Shown: positions 25,335 through 34,563, counted from the first letter of the stretch. The stretch: 64,000 bases of DNA from Methylophilaceae bacterium (GCA_027488395.1 JAIYBT010000006.1:1-64000), one strand, 5' to 3'. Notes: generated from the sequence alone by a model not told the origin. Numbers and translations: made by a program.

Positions 25335-26189
25335 ATGCGGGCTTGCTTCTCTTGGATATGTATCGGTTTGTTGTGGATGTCGACGGCGTTGGCTGCCGAA
25401 AAAAGTTTGTTTTGGCAGTTGCAATCACCGACGGGCACGACCAGTTATTTGTTTGGCACCATGCATACAGATGATAACCGCGTCACCAATTTTTCCCCAG
25501 CCGTGATTGAAGCCATCAAAAGTAGTGACACATTTATGATGGAAGTCACCGAAAATAACGATCCCAGCTTGTTTTTATTGCCACAAGGTAACTTGGCACA
25601 ATATTTAACCAATGATGAGTTTGAAAAAATCCGCGATTTAACTGATTTTCATGTCATGCACATTGGTGCGGCCATGCAAATGAAACCGTGGTTATTGGCG
25701 GTGGTATTTGATTTACCCAAACCACAAACCCCGTTTGCACAAGACAATCTGCTTAAAACCAAAGCAGAAGAGATGAATAAATATGTGGTGGGGCTAGAGT
25801 CACCTACCGAGCATTTTGGCGTGATGGATGGGTTTTCTCTCGACGATCAACTGGTGATGTTACGCGCAGTGCTAAAGCGCACGCCTGCAGAAAAAGAAAA
25901 AGACTTTAACCGATTGTTGGCGGCCTATCTGGCTGGCGATGCTGATAAAGTGGCTAACTTAGATGACAAAATCACGGGCGGCATGTTGCCGCAAACCCTA
26001 TGGCAACGGATGCGCGTGAAATTGTTGGACGAACGTAACCTGGTGATGGCGGAACGCAGTATTCAAAAAGCCAATCAAGGGCCAGTGTTTATTGCCGTGG
26101 GCGCGGCGCACTTGGCGGGTAAAACAGGATTACTCGAAGCATTTAAACAAGCGGGGTTTAAACTGACGCCGATCAAGGCTGCGCGCTGA
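25335..26189 (+). CDS. TraB/GumN family exported protein
   Basis: The 284-residue protein has a signal peptide (residues 1-20) and the TraB/GumN motifs: YLFGTMHTDD (His44) near the N-terminus, an acidic FMMEVTEN, and FIAVGAAHLAGKTGLLE near the C-terminus. The two GxxH elements resemble those of the Tiki metalloprotease superfamily, so a metal-dependent peptidase activity is suspected but unproven. AAGGAA precedes the ATG. Its 3' end overlaps the convergent gene below by 17 bp. Confidence 0.9.
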   Translation: MRACFSWICIGLLWMSTALAAEKSLFWQLQSPTGTTSYLFGTMHTDDNRVTNFSPAVIEAIKSSDTFMMEVTENNDPSLFLLPQGNLAQYLTNDEFEKIRDLTDFHVMHIGAAMQMKPWLLAVVFDLPKPQTPFAQDNLLKTKAEEMNKYVVGLESPTEHFGVMDGFSLDDQLVMLRAVLKRTPAEKEKDFNRLLAAYLAGDADKVANLDDKITGGMLPQTLWQRMRVKLLDERNLVMAERSIQKANQGPVFIAVGAAHLAGKTGLLEAFKQAGFKLTPIKAAR

Positions 26190-26649
26190 TTTCAGCAGCA
26201 ATCTGCTGTATATGTTGTACAAAATCGGGGTCTTCCCCGATTAGCAGTTTAGGAAGCATGTCTCTAAAATCTTCTCGCTGACACCACTGGCGCATGTAAT
26301 CTTCCCACGACATCCAGCGCCGTAAGCGTTTGCCACGCATATCGGTGTCGTACGCCAGTAAATAGGCGCGTTCAAACAGTGAAATGAGTATTTCAAACAA
26401 CACCTGCTTACGCTCTTCCTGTTCTGGCGTCATGACGCGCGTTTCGCACAGTGAGCGCAACTGTAAGTCTGGGTTTGCCATGACTAACTTCAGAAAGTCA
26501 GTGTAGTTATCTGCCAACAGTTGATACACTTCTTCATCTTCATTTTCACGCTCTTTGCGCTGTTCTAGCACAAAAGTCAAAATCGCCAGCGGCAAGCCCA
26601 CCACCGTGACGACATAACTGAGTAATTCCCATTGTTCGATCGCCATCAT
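26173..26649 (-). CDS. Membrane protein of unknown function
   Basis: The 158-residue protein has a single N-terminal membrane helix (about residues 8-28) followed by a charged cytoplasmic region rich in Glu, Arg and Leu, probably helical (RKERENEDEEVYQLL, LFEILISLFERAYLLAYD) with conserved-looking aromatic clusters (RRWMSWEDYMRQW). I cannot name it. It is encoded just downstream of the receiver-domain gene on the same strand and could be part of that signalling group. It overlaps the traB-like gene tail to tail. Confidence 0.72.
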   Translation of the reverse strand: MMAIEQWELLSYVVTVVGLPLAILTFVLEQRKERENEDEEVYQLLADNYTDFLKLVMANPDLQLRSLCETRVMTPEQEERKQVLFEILISLFERAYLLAYDTDMRGKRLRRWMSWEDYMRQWCQREDFRDMLPKLLIGEDPDFVQHIQQIAAEISAQP

Positions 26650-26679
26650 CGCGAGCCACCGACGACGGTTTTATTGGGT

Positions 26680-27060
26680 TTAGTTGGTTGTATTTGCATG
26701 TTGTTGGATCACTTCAATACATTCATCAAATTGCAGTGATTTATCAAAAAAATAATCGACACCCATATGCTGGGCTAGGCTACGGTAATAATGATTGCCA
26801 TGATTGGTCAGCATGACAATATGGGGTGGTTTAAATGGGTATTGTTGCTGATGGGTGTGGCGCACCACATCAAACCCTGTGCCTTGCGCCAGTTCGATAT
26901 CTAACACGATCATGTCATATTGCTGGTGGTTGAGCAGGTCAATCGCTTCATCACTGGTGGTTGCAATGCCCTTAATGGCGAGTTGATCACAATCCTGTAA
27001 CATGTCCACGATCACATCGCGGATCAATGCTGAATCTTCCACTAAAAGTAATTTATACAT
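26680..27060 (-). CDS. Single-domain response regulator (CheY-like receiver)
   Basis: From ATG 27060 the protein is 126 residues, just one receiver domain: acidic pair in LLLVEDSA (Asp9), phospho-acceptor Asp54 in MIVLDIELA, Thr85 (VMLTN) and Lys107 (FFDKS). It has no output domain, so it would act through protein contacts or as a phosphate sink. A longer in-frame start at 27141 would add 27 residues without a domain and is not preferred. It lies 168 bp after the LuxR-type regulator, on the same strand, and may share the upstream CHASE3 kinase. Confidence 0.88.
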   Translation of the reverse strand: MYKLLLVEDSALIRDVIVDMLQDCDQLAIKGIATTSDEAIDLLNHQQYDMIVLDIELAQGTGFDVVRHTHQQQYPFKPPHIVMLTNHGNHYYRSLAQHMGVDYFFDKSLQFDECIEVIQQHANTTN

Positions 27061-27228
27061 ATCGCACTTTTTTGCACCTTTACCCACTGCTGCCTCAAGC
27101 GGTTCACTGCATGTCTTCATTGATGTTGTGACATACCGCACCGTTGCTCGGTAAATCTACTTTATTGTTGGCCGTAGTTAACGCGCATTAGATAGGCGCT
27201 CATTGAATAGGCCTTGATTACATGTAGG

Positions 27229-27861
27229 CTAATTTAATAAGCCATATTTAATCGCATAGTAAGTTAAATCAGCATTCGATTTCATCACCATTTTTTCTAA
27301 AATCCGGCTGCGGTAGGTACTTACCGTTTTAATGCTGATAAACAGTTCTTCGGCAATGGCGGTTGGCGTTTGTCCTGAGGCTAATTTTACAAATACTTGA
27401 AATTCGCGGTCTGACAGCATTTCATGCAGTTGTTTTTCGGTGGGACGGCTGAGCTCATTGCTCATCAACTCTGCCAGTTCCGCTGAAATATAGCGTTTAC
27501 CCGAAGCCACGGTGCGAATCGCACGAATGATTTCGTCTGCGTCCGCATTTTTTGATAAGTAGCCTTTACAACCATTGCGCATTAAATTCAGGGCATATTG
27601 ATCTTCTGAATAGCCACTTAATACCAAAACAGGAAGTTCAGGGGCAACGTGTTTGAGGTCATGTAAGGTATCCACCCCGTTTTTATCTGGCATGGAAATG
27701 TCGAGTACCATGGCATCAAAGGATTGTTCACGGACCAATCGTATCGCTTCTGCGCCAGAGCTGGCTTCTGCAGTGACTTGTAGGTCGGTTTCTAGCGCAA
27801 TTAAATTACGTAAGCCTTCGCGCACAATGCTGTGATCATCGACCAACAGTATATTTTTCAT
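27229..27861 (-). CDS. NarL/FixJ-family response regulator
   Basis: The 210-residue regulator has a receiver domain (Asp8, Asp9, phospho-acceptor Asp54 in MVLDISMPD, Ser82, Lys104 in YLSKNA) and a LuxR-type helix-turn-helix (about 145-205, LSDREFQVFVKLASGQTPTAIAEEL, SIKTVSTYRSRILEKM). It binds DNA as a phosphorylated dimer. Its start overlaps the stop of the upstream YqjE-like gene by 4 bp (ATGA). The HisKA_3-type sensor kinase encoded divergently at 29178 is the natural partner, because NarL-family regulators pair with that kinase class. Confidence 0.95.
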   Translation of the reverse strand: MKNILLVDDHSIVREGLRNLIALETDLQVTAEASSGAEAIRLVREQSFDAMVLDISMPDKNGVDTLHDLKHVAPELPVLVLSGYSEDQYALNLMRNGCKGYLSKNADADEIIRAIRTVASGKRYISAELAELMSNELSRPTEKQLHEMLSDREFQVFVKLASGQTPTAIAEELFISIKTVSTYRSRILEKMVMKSNADLTYYAIKYGLLN

Positions 27862-28352
27862 GCGGCACGCTCTTCTGTAGGTGCTGGGGCGGCGGTGGGT
27901 GTTGCTGGTGCAGATGCGGTGGGGCTGTCTGGGGCCATTTCTTGTCTAAACAGCTGCCAATCATGGCTGATTAATTGCAATGAGTCGGCAAACAAAGGTT
28001 TTGCACGCCACAAGCTTCTCACTTTTAAAAAAGCAAACACACCGAGTAAGGCGGGCACTAACATCACCAAGCCTAAAATCAAGGTGCGATGTGGACTTTC
28101 CCATAACAAGGCAAATAACCACATCAGCCCAAGCAACCCAGTAAAAATAAACATTGAAAAAACCACCAGCATGCCAACAAAGCTGGTGGCCATTCGCTCA
28201 GTTTCGTCCAAAAAATCTTGTTTCAATTGTTGAGCACGGTCTTCTGTGTAGTCAGCAACGTGTTGTCGCATGTGAACAAATTGATTTTTTAACGCGTTCA
28301 CACGCCGATTTAAAAACAATACGGCTAAAAATTTCAGGAGAGTGCTCCACAT
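27858..28352 (-). CDS. YqjE/phage-holin-family membrane protein
   Basis: The 164-residue protein has two central membrane helices (about residues 57-80 and 86-108) flanked by helical charged regions, and an Ala/Pro/Thr-rich C-terminus. This matches the phage holin/YqjE superfamily encoded beside YqjD/ElaB in many proteobacteria. It lies 12 bp downstream of the YqjD-like gene and overlaps the regulator by 4 bp, so the three are one operon. The family is stress- and stationary-phase linked in E. coli; the molecular role is unclear. Confidence 0.85.
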   Translation of the reverse strand: MWSTLLKFLAVLFLNRRVNALKNQFVHMRQHVADYTEDRAQQLKQDFLDETERMATSFVGMLVVFSMFIFTGLLGLMWLFALLWESPHRTLILGLVMLVPALLGVFAFLKVRSLWRAKPLFADSLQLISHDWQLFRQEMAPDSPTASAPATPTAAPAPTEERAA

Positions 28353-28364
28353 AATGATCCTAGA

Positions 28365-28781
28365 TTAATCTTGACGTTTGTGTCCTAACAAATATCCTAT
28401 CAGTAAACCTGCGCCAGCGGCTACTAAAACGGTGCCGATTGGATGTTGTTGCACAGTATCCGCCGTTTTCGATTTAATGGTTTCATAGGTTTGCGCGACT
28501 TCTTGTTTTACTTGTGCTGTCACACGGCCCGCACGTTCAGTGATTTCACTGGCCACGGCTTCTGCGCCATCGTCACTATTTAAACGATCTACATTGTGTT
28601 TGAGACTCTGAATAAGGGTTTTGGCTTTGTCTTGCGCTTGATCTGCCGTATCTTGCACCGCACCTAATAATTCATTGGCGGTCGATTTGACTTGGTTTGC
28701 AATCTCATGGATTGCGGTATCGGATTGTTTGGCGACACGATCAGTGGTTTGCTCGATATTCTCTTTAGAAAAATTAAACAT
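28365..28781 (-). CDS. DUF883 (YqjD/ElaB-like) tail-anchored protein
   Basis: The 138-residue protein has a long amphipathic helical region (residues 10-100, many Ala, Gln, Lys) and a single C-terminal membrane helix with glycines (GTVLVAAGAGLLIGYLLG) followed by KRQD. YqjD of E. coli has this plan, binds ribosomes and anchors them to the inner membrane in stationary phase. A good GGAGAAG precedes the ATG. It is first in the operon with the YqjE-like protein and the LuxR-type regulator, divergent from the sensor kinase. Confidence 0.9.
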   Translation of the reverse strand: MFNFSKENIEQTTDRVAKQSDTAIHEIANQVKSTANELLGAVQDTADQAQDKAKTLIQSLKHNVDRLNSDDGAEAVASEITERAGRVTAQVKQEVAQTYETIKSKTADTVQQHPIGTVLVAAGAGLLIGYLLGHKRQD

Positions 28782-29177
28782 ATGCTTCTCCTTGTATTCA
28801 CATCAATAGTCAACGTGCATTCGATGCACACGCGCTACACCATTCCCTGTCATTGGTCATGCTTTTTAGGGCGATGAAGCGATGTAGCCATCATAGGTGA
28901 CCCCTCATAAAGTACCTATCCGCGTCTTACCGATATCTGCGTGGGATTCATCCGACAAAACCAGGGACGCGCGATAAGATACTCATGACATGGGTGGTCC
29001 GATAAACACCAAGATTCAGGCAGCGATGGCATGACCAGCGACCCAAAACTGTGTATGATTTAAGGCGTGTTGATGTGCATGCCAAACCTAAAAGCACGCC
29101 CATAGACCCATCACCTAGCCCAAACGCGTTTAACCCTGTACTGAATATCACCGCACGCCATACTCCGTTGAAAAGAT
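28782..29177. other. Divergent promoter region between yqjD-like operon and sensor kinase
   Basis: This 396-bp region holds no convincing gene. It must contain the promoters of both divergent units. I see ATAGGT-N16-ACCTAT near 28895 as a loose inverted repeat and no clear -35/-10 pair. Confidence 0.5.
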
Positions 29178-30611
29178 ATGCAAAAATTTAGAACACGTTT
29201 AATGACTTTGTTGGATCGCTTGGAAGCCATCAGCGATACCTTTGGTGGGAACTCGGTTGCGTTGCTCGCAGTGAGTTTTGTGCTGGCGGCCTCCATGATG
29301 GTGTTGAATGATCGCTTGATTGTAAACACCCGACAAAAAACGGATGCGGTGGCGCTTTTGGATCAATTGATCACCGAAACTTGGCAAACGCGCGCCCAAC
29401 TTGGCATTGCAGAAAGTGCACAGCGTGGCTACTTGTTAACGCGTGCGCCTGAGTATTTTCAGCCTTATGATCAGGCTACGCAGCAAGTCAATCTGCACTT
29501 ACAAGCCATCGATCGTTTATTACTCCAAGCCAATTTGGCCACGCACCCCAATATTCAAACCACGATGAACCAGCTGGTGACCAGCGTCAGTAAAAAGGCG
29601 GCTGAAATGAGTGTCAGCATGGATTTTGCAAAAAAACGCCAATTTGAAAGAGCATTGGCGGTGGTCAAGCTAGACATCGATAACCAAGAAACCCGCAATA
29701 TCGCAACGCTCTCACAACAATTTGAGCAAGAAGTGCAAGCCTACCGCGAGGATTTGGCCGACAATCGCAATCAATGGCGTCGCGTCACCCGTTGGTTTGT
29801 GATGGTGGGGCCGCTGATTTTTGTAGGCTTGGTGGTATTGGTGATCCGTCGATTACTAAAAGAACTGGCTGAAAAAGCCGAATTACATGCGCGCTTAACC
29901 AACGAAAACGTCGAATATGAACAAAATATTCGTGGTTTAACCACCAAACTTCATGGCCAAGCATTACAAGCACAAACTAACATCGAGCGTGAGCGTTACC
30001 AATTATCGCGCGAGCTACATGATGAACTCGGCTCTTTATTGACGGCCATTAAAATGGATATTTCTTGGGTGATTAAACACTTAAAAGATTTGGCGCCGCA
30101 AGCGACCGAGAAACTCAAAAAAACCAATCAATACGTAGATCGTGGTATTAACTTTAAACGTGAGATTGTGCAAAACTTGCATCCGTCCATGATCAAAAGT
30201 TTTGGTTTGATCGCTTCCTTGCAAAATTTAATGGATGAAGGTCGTGTGCGTAACCAATGGCAGATGGATATCATCATGCCAGAGCATGAATTGGTGATGA
30301 ACGAGACCGTCAGTTTGATTGTGTATCGTTTGGTGCAAGAAAGCCTGAATAACTGTAGTAAATACGCCCATGCTAAGCATGTTTCGGTCCATTTGATGCA
30401 TGACGAAAAAACCCTCAAGCTGGAAGTGGTGGACGATGGCATTGGCTGTGACATAGCATTGCTCAACGCAAGTAGCAACGGGGTGCAAGGCATGCGCAAT
30501 CGGGTCGAATCGATTGGCGGTCATTTTGAAATTCATAGTGCACCCAATCAAGGGATGAGCGTCCGCGTGTTACTCCCTTATTTAAGTGACACCCCTGACG
30601 CGAGTCTTTAA
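29178..30611 (+). CDS. CHASE3/HisKA_3 sensor histidine kinase
   Basis: The 477-residue kinase has two membrane helices (about 26-44 and 204-223) enclosing a CHASE3-like helical sensor (ESAQRGYLLTRAPEYFQPY is characteristic). The cytoplasmic part has the HisKA_3 dimerisation motif with phosphorylated His281 (SRELHDELGSLLTAIKMD) and an HATPase_c domain (N-box VQESLNNCSKYA, DDGIG, GVQGMRNR). This class pairs with NarL/FixJ regulators, so the divergent regulator at 27229-27861 is the likely partner. The signal sensed is unknown; CHASE3 kinases often respond to envelope or osmotic stress. Confidence 0.94.
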   Translation: MQKFRTRLMTLLDRLEAISDTFGGNSVALLAVSFVLAASMMVLNDRLIVNTRQKTDAVALLDQLITETWQTRAQLGIAESAQRGYLLTRAPEYFQPYDQATQQVNLHLQAIDRLLLQANLATHPNIQTTMNQLVTSVSKKAAEMSVSMDFAKKRQFERALAVVKLDIDNQETRNIATLSQQFEQEVQAYREDLADNRNQWRRVTRWFVMVGPLIFVGLVVLVIRRLLKELAEKAELHARLTNENVEYEQNIRGLTTKLHGQALQAQTNIERERYQLSRELHDELGSLLTAIKMDISWVIKHLKDLAPQATEKLKKTNQYVDRGINFKREIVQNLHPSMIKSFGLIASLQNLMDEGRVRNQWQMDIIMPEHELVMNETVSLIVYRLVQESLNNCSKYAHAKHVSVHLMHDEKTLKLEVVDDGIGCDIALLNASSNGVQGMRNRVESIGGHFEIHSAPNQGMSVRVLLPYLSDTPDASL

Positions 30612-30629
30612 GTGCGCCCAATCCCATAC

Positions 30630-30663
30630 AACCCACAGCGGATGAAACAAGGTGTGGGTTTGT
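30630..30663 (+). terminator. Hairpin after the sensor kinase gene
   Basis: AACCCACA and TGTGGGTT form an 8-bp stem around a 15-nt loop, with only a short T-run (TTTG). It is a likely but weak terminator, 18 bp after the kinase stop. Confidence 0.6.
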
Positions 30664-30783
30664 AGTCTTGTTCCGACAGTGCTTTCAGCGGTCTACCGAC
30701 TGACCAATCCTCTTCGCTCACCTATGATGTGATCATCCAAATACCGCATGGTGTTGGAACATCGCATTAAAAAGGAGAAGCAC

Positions 30784-31299
30784 ATGACAATTTCTAAATT
30801 TAAACAAGCGACGATTTTTGGTGGCCTATTGGCCGCAACCATTACCTTAAATGCTTTTGCATTTGAGATTGATCAAGTACAGCATGGTGATCAACCATTT
30901 TTAACTGAATTTAATGCTTTAGATAAAAATACGGACCAAAGCCTAAATGCGGCTGAAATTCAGGCTGATAAAAGCATTAAAAAACAAGATGTGAAAGCGT
31001 TTGATTTAAATAAAGACGGTCGCTTAAATTATGCAGAGTTTTCCGAATTAAAAACAAAACTCGGCCAAGCTGCCATCAAAACCACCATGTCGGATAGTTG
31101 GATTACGACCAAAGTGAAAGCCCGATTGTTGGAGGAAGAGTCGCTCAAGTCGTTTAAGATCAGTGTAGAAACGCATGAAGGGCAGGTGTTGCTCAGTGGT
31201 TTTGTGGCAGACGCAGACTTGAAAGCCAAAGCTGAACAAGTGGTTAATGGGATCGAGGGCGTGAAAACAGTTAAAAACGCCATCGTGGTCAAGAGTTAA
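30784..31299 (+). CDS. Exported EF-hand/BON-domain protein
   Basis: The 171-residue protein has a signal peptide (residues 1-27), two EF-hand-like calcium loops (DKNTDQSLNAAEI at 47-59 and DLNKDGRLNYAEF at 74-86, the second canonical) and a C-terminal BON domain (about 103-170; DSWITTKVKARLLEE, GQVLLSGFV, GVKTVKNAIVV). BON domains bind phospholipids and are typical of osmotic or envelope-stress proteins such as OsmY. The joining of calcium loops and BON suggests Ca-dependent membrane or envelope binding. ATG 30784 is chosen because AAGGAG lies just before it. A second BON-like gene follows. Confidence 0.9.
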   Translation: MTISKFKQATIFGGLLAATITLNAFAFEIDQVQHGDQPFLTEFNALDKNTDQSLNAAEIQADKSIKKQDVKAFDLNKDGRLNYAEFSELKTKLGQAAIKTTMSDSWITTKVKARLLEEESLKSFKISVETHEGQVLLSGFVADADLKAKAEQVVNGIEGVKTVKNAIVVKS

Positions 31300-31378
31300 T
31301 CTTTGATCAAATGTTAAACCAAGGTCAAACGATCACCTTAGCGTTGGTTTGATCTAATTGGATGTGATAGCGATTAAA

Positions 31379-31414
31379 CGCAAGCAATATAGCCGTTGTT
31401 GGGTATTGCTTGCG
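31379..31414. repeat. Inverted repeat between the two BON genes
   Basis: CGCAAGCAATA and TATTGCTTGCG are perfect 11-bp arms around a 14-nt loop. There is no T-run. Upstream, AAACCAA/TTGGTTT forms another stem (31317-31352). They may separate expression of the two genes. Confidence 0.6.
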
Positions 31415-31500
31415 CGCTAGGTGGATGCCTGCGTAGGCCCGCGATGTGTGGTCGCGTAATACCTTTTATCTAGCATCGCTTACCATTGAAAGGAATTTAT

Positions 31501-31944
31501 ATGCACAAGATGCAACCGTTGTTTAAAGCTGTGGCTGTGATCAGCACGTTGATTGCCACCAGTACATCCGCTTTTGCGCTGCCAGAGGCGCAATATCAAT
31601 TTTTACCTACCGACACCGTGGTGAACAATGTAAAAACTGATTTGCAAACGCAAGGCATCGATCCTGCGGCGATTCAGATTGAAGCGAATGCTGATGGTGT
31701 GGTCACGTTGTCTGGTACGGTGGACTCAAAACAACAAGCGGATACCGTTTCCGCCTTGGTGATGAAAACCGCTGGCGTTTACGCGGTGTTGAGTGCGCTA
31801 CGCTACAACGATGGCGCGCCGATTGTCATTGAAGCCCCTGTGGCAGCACCGCAGCCAGACATGCCGCATCAGGGATCAGCCACCCCAGAAATGGCCCCAG
31901 CAACCTCTGAGCATGGTGACATGGGTGACGCCCACGCTTGGTGA
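31501..31944 (+). CDS. Exported BON-domain protein
   Basis: The 147-residue protein has a signal peptide (about residues 1-26) and a BON domain (about 38-105; TVVNNVKTDLQTQGI, VVTLSGTVDSKQQADTV, AGVYAVLSALRYND). The C-terminal 40 residues are rich in Pro, Ala, Met and His (MPHQG, MGDAHAW) and look disordered. AAAGGA precedes the ATG. It is the second BON protein in a row and, with the two-component genes nearby, suggests an envelope-stress locus. Confidence 0.88.
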   Translation: MHKMQPLFKAVAVISTLIATSTSAFALPEAQYQFLPTDTVVNNVKTDLQTQGIDPAAIQIEANADGVVTLSGTVDSKQQADTVSALVMKTAGVYAVLSALRYNDGAPIVIEAPVAAPQPDMPHQGSATPEMAPATSEHGDMGDAHAW

Positions 31945-31983
31945 ATAACTTCAAGCGATGATCGCCTTTTGACAGAGGCGGCA

Positions 31984-32577
31984 TTAAGGTTGTTGCGGCA
32001 TCACGTGTCGACCAGATTCGTATTGGGCTTGGTTGGCTTGTTTGATGAATAACAGTTGGTCGGTGGCAAAGCCAAGGCTTTTAGCCTTGGCCATTAAATG
32101 TTGTTTAATCGGATAGGCGAGTTGTGGTGTGCGCGACAATATCCATAAGTAATCGCGCCCACTACTGACTAACGCGTAATTGTAGTAAGGCTGATCAAGC
32201 TCCAAAATATGGTAATCGCCATAAAACGGGCCAAAAAATGAGACTTTTAACTTTCCACTACGGGTGCCGTCTGCATTGGCTGCGTCAACAAATTTGGCAG
32301 TGCCCACGGCTTCGTTCCATTTGCCCGCTTTGGTATCATAGCCACGGTTAATGACTTTTACCGTACCATCGGTTTGAATTTCATAAGTGGCTGTGACTTG
32401 TTCTAAACCCTTTTCAAAGCGGTTATCCAGTCTAGCGATTTCATACCACGTACCCATGTATTGGGTCGGATCAAAGCGTTTTATCACTGCTTGGTTGGCC
32501 TCTACACTGGCAGGCCGACTGCAGCCACTCATCCAGCTGGTGCAGCACATTAGGCTTAGTATGATGATCAATTTCAT
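31984..32577 (-). CDS. blc: Outer-membrane lipocalin Blc
   Basis: The 197-residue protein has a lipoprotein signal (lipobox MSGC near residue 19) and a lipocalin barrel with the family motifs YMGTWYEIARLDNRFE, FFGPFYGDYHILELD and YLWILSRTP. Bacterial Blc binds lysophospholipids and fatty acids at the outer membrane and is stress-induced. AGGAGT precedes ATG 32577; a longer start at 32616 would hide the signal peptide. It runs opposite to the BON genes. Confidence 0.94.
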   Translation of the reverse strand: MKLIIILSLMCCTSWMSGCSRPASVEANQAVIKRFDPTQYMGTWYEIARLDNRFEKGLEQVTATYEIQTDGTVKVINRGYDTKAGKWNEAVGTAKFVDAANADGTRSGKLKVSFFGPFYGDYHILELDQPYYNYALVSSGRDYLWILSRTPQLAYPIKQHLMAKAKSLGFATDQLLFIKQANQAQYESGRHVMPQQP

Positions 32578-32645
32578 GGTAAACACTCCTAGATTAATCT
32601 GCCACGCGCCAAACATTAAACCAGTGACGCGGCGCAGGTATATTG

Positions 32646-32702
32646 CTCAATAAATTGCATGGGTCTCAATAAACTGCATGTTTTTCAAAAAACTGCATGG
32701 TG
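32646..32702. repeat. 19-bp direct repeat, three imperfect units
   Basis: Units start at 32646, 32665 and 32684, each of the form (C/T)TCAA(T/A)AAA(T/C)TGCATG plus three variable bases. They lie upstream of blc and may be a degenerate binding array. Confidence 0.7.
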
Positions 32703-32856
32703 TTACGGCCATCAACGTCATGCCCATGTTCTTAAGTCTTGCGATTCCATGACACATGACGAGGCAAGTTTAAATATGTTCTACAGAGTCATATTCATCT
32801 GTAGGGTTCAATGCCAGCTGGCCCTTAGCAATTGCATGGATTGCAACGAGGCTATT

Positions 32857-32898
32857 GGCTGTCATCACTCGGCTGTCATTATTCGGCTGTCCTGACCA
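32857..32898. repeat. 14-bp direct repeat, three imperfect units
   Basis: GGCTGTCAT... recurs at 32857, 32871 and 32885 with 14-bp spacing; the third unit diverges after GGCTGTC. Confidence 0.65.
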
Positions 32899-33105
32899 AG
32901 TCGCCTGCGACCAAGGCCTTCACAATGTTATGCGCAGCGACATCATCGTGCTTGGCCCACTATTGCGCGTTTCAATCTGGGGGTGGCGGCACAGACAGTG
33001 ATGTGTTTACGATACAGCGGTCAGTATTGCAGTCTGCATCGTTACAAGCAATCACTTCACATGCATCACTGCACGACCAAGCGCCTGCATCCATCTAACG
33101 ATACA

Positions 33106-34563
33106 TTAACGCCCTCGTTGCGTTTTCCCACGCGGCGGTTGGGTGTGTGCACCTGGCTTTGGGCTCATGAGCGCACCTTGTCCACGCGGCGCCGGCTGTG
33201 CTGGACGAGCGCTGGTGGCAGCGGTGTTGCCTGTTTTTGCGGGTTGGTTGCGTGCTTGTGGCGCAGAAGGGCGCGGAGATCCCCCTGATGGCTTGCCGCG
33301 GCCTGCATGCGTTGGGCGCGGACCGCGTGCAGGTTCATCGGCGACCTGAGTTGGCGCGACAAAGCCTTCCACTGCGAGTTTGGGGATTTCCATTTTGATC
33401 AGTTTTTCAATGTCTTTGAGCAATTTGAGTTCTTCACGGTCGACCAATGAAATTGCGGCGCCAGTGCTGCCCGCCCGGCCTGTACGCCCAATCCGATGCA
33501 CATAATCTTCAGGCACATTGGGTAATTCAAAATTGACCACTTGTGGCAATTGATCAATATCAAGTCCACGCGCGGCAATATCGGTAGCGACCAAGACTGG
33601 AATGCTGCCATTTTTAAACTGTGCGAGTGCTGCTGTGCGCGCATTTTGGCTTTTATTGCCATGAATCGCCATCGCAGGAATGCCATCTTTGACTAATTTT
33701 TCAGCCAATCGGTTGGCGCCATGTTTAGTGCGGGTAAAGATCAGTACTTGTTGCCACTGCTGTTGTTTAATCAAAAAGCTGACCAATTCCCGTTTATGCG
33801 CTTGCGCAACCATATGTACGCTTTGGGTAATTAAAGCATTTGAGGTGTTACGTCGGGCGACTTCGATTAAGTCTGGATTATTTAATAATTTATCTGCGAG
33901 TTGTTTAATCTCGTCAGAAAAAGTGGCCGAGAATAACAAGTTTTGCCGTTGTTTTGGCAGCAACGCCAACACTTTTTTAATATCGTGGATAAAGCCCATG
34001 TCCAGCATGCGGTCAGCTTCATCTAACACCAAGATTTCGATGCCAGATAAATCCAGTGCTTTCTGATTGACTAGGTCCAGCAAGCGACCAGGTGTGGCCA
34101 CTAAAATATCCACCGGTTGTTTGAGGCGGCTGATTTGCGGGTTTAAGCCGACACCACCAAAGATCACCATGCTTTTGATGGGCAGATGCTTGCCATAGGT
34201 GGTGACCGATTCGCCGATTTGCGCTGCCAACTCACGGGTTGGCGATAAGATTAGGCAACGCGGGCGGCCACGCGTAGGTTGCGCAATTGGACGCTCCGAC
34301 AATAATTGCAAGATGGGAAGTGTAAAGCCCGCTGTTTTACCAGTGCCCGTTTGCGCGCCTGCGAGCAGATCGCCACCACGCAATACGTAAGGAATGGCTT
34401 GCGCTTGAATCGGAGTGGGGGTGCTGTAGCCTGCGTCTTCAATGGCACGCAATAAAGGCGCAGATAATTGTAATTGTGCAAACGTAAGGGTTGCGGGGGG
34501 TGTTTCTTGGGTCAATCGGGGTTCAACTTTCAGTGTTGCCGGGTGCGATGCGCAAAGAGGCAC
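33106..34563 (-). CDS. rhlE: DEAD-box RNA helicase RhlE
   Basis: The 485-residue ATP-dependent RNA helicase acts in ribosome assembly and RNA decay. It has all DEAD-box motifs: [52 protein letters not shown], and [10 protein letters not shown]. The last 80 residues are Pro/Gly/Arg-rich and basic ([16 protein letters not shown]...), a disordered RNA-binding tail typical of RhlE. The first codon is GTG 34563 with no clear Shine-Dalgarno, so the precise start is unsure. A possible -10 (TATAAT, minus strand, 34695-34700) implies a long leader, as is common for cold-induced helicases. Confidence 0.94.
   Translation of the reverse strand: MPLCASHPATLKVEPRLTQETPPATLTFAQLQLSAPLLRAIEDAGYSTPTPIQAQAIPYVLRGGDLLAGAQTGTGKTAGFTLPILQLLSERPIAQPTRGRPRCLILSPTRELAAQIGESVTTYGKHLPIKSMVIFGGVGLNPQISRLKQPVDILVATPGRLLDLVNQKALDLSGIEILVLDEADRMLDMGFIHDIKKVLALLPKQRQNLLFSATFSDEIKQLADKLLNNPDLIEVARRNTSNALITQSVHMVAQAHKRELVSFLIKQQQWQQVLIFTRTKHGANRLAEKLVKDGIPAMAIHGNKSQNARTAALAQFKNGSIPVLVATDIAARGLDIDQLPQVVNFELPNVPEDYVHRIGRTGRAGSTGAAISLVDREELKLLKDIEKLIKMEIPKLAVEGFVAPTQVADEPARGPRPTHAGRGKPSGGSPRPSAPQARNQPAKTGNTAATSARPAQPAPRGQGALMSPKPGAHTQPPRGKTQRGR

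Larger units (their letters stand above)
32578..33105. other. Intergenic region with short tandem repeats
   Basis: This 528-bp region between blc and rhlE has no convincing gene. It contains two small direct-repeat arrays (32646-32702 and 32857-32898). The rest has no motif I recognise. Confidence 0.5.
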
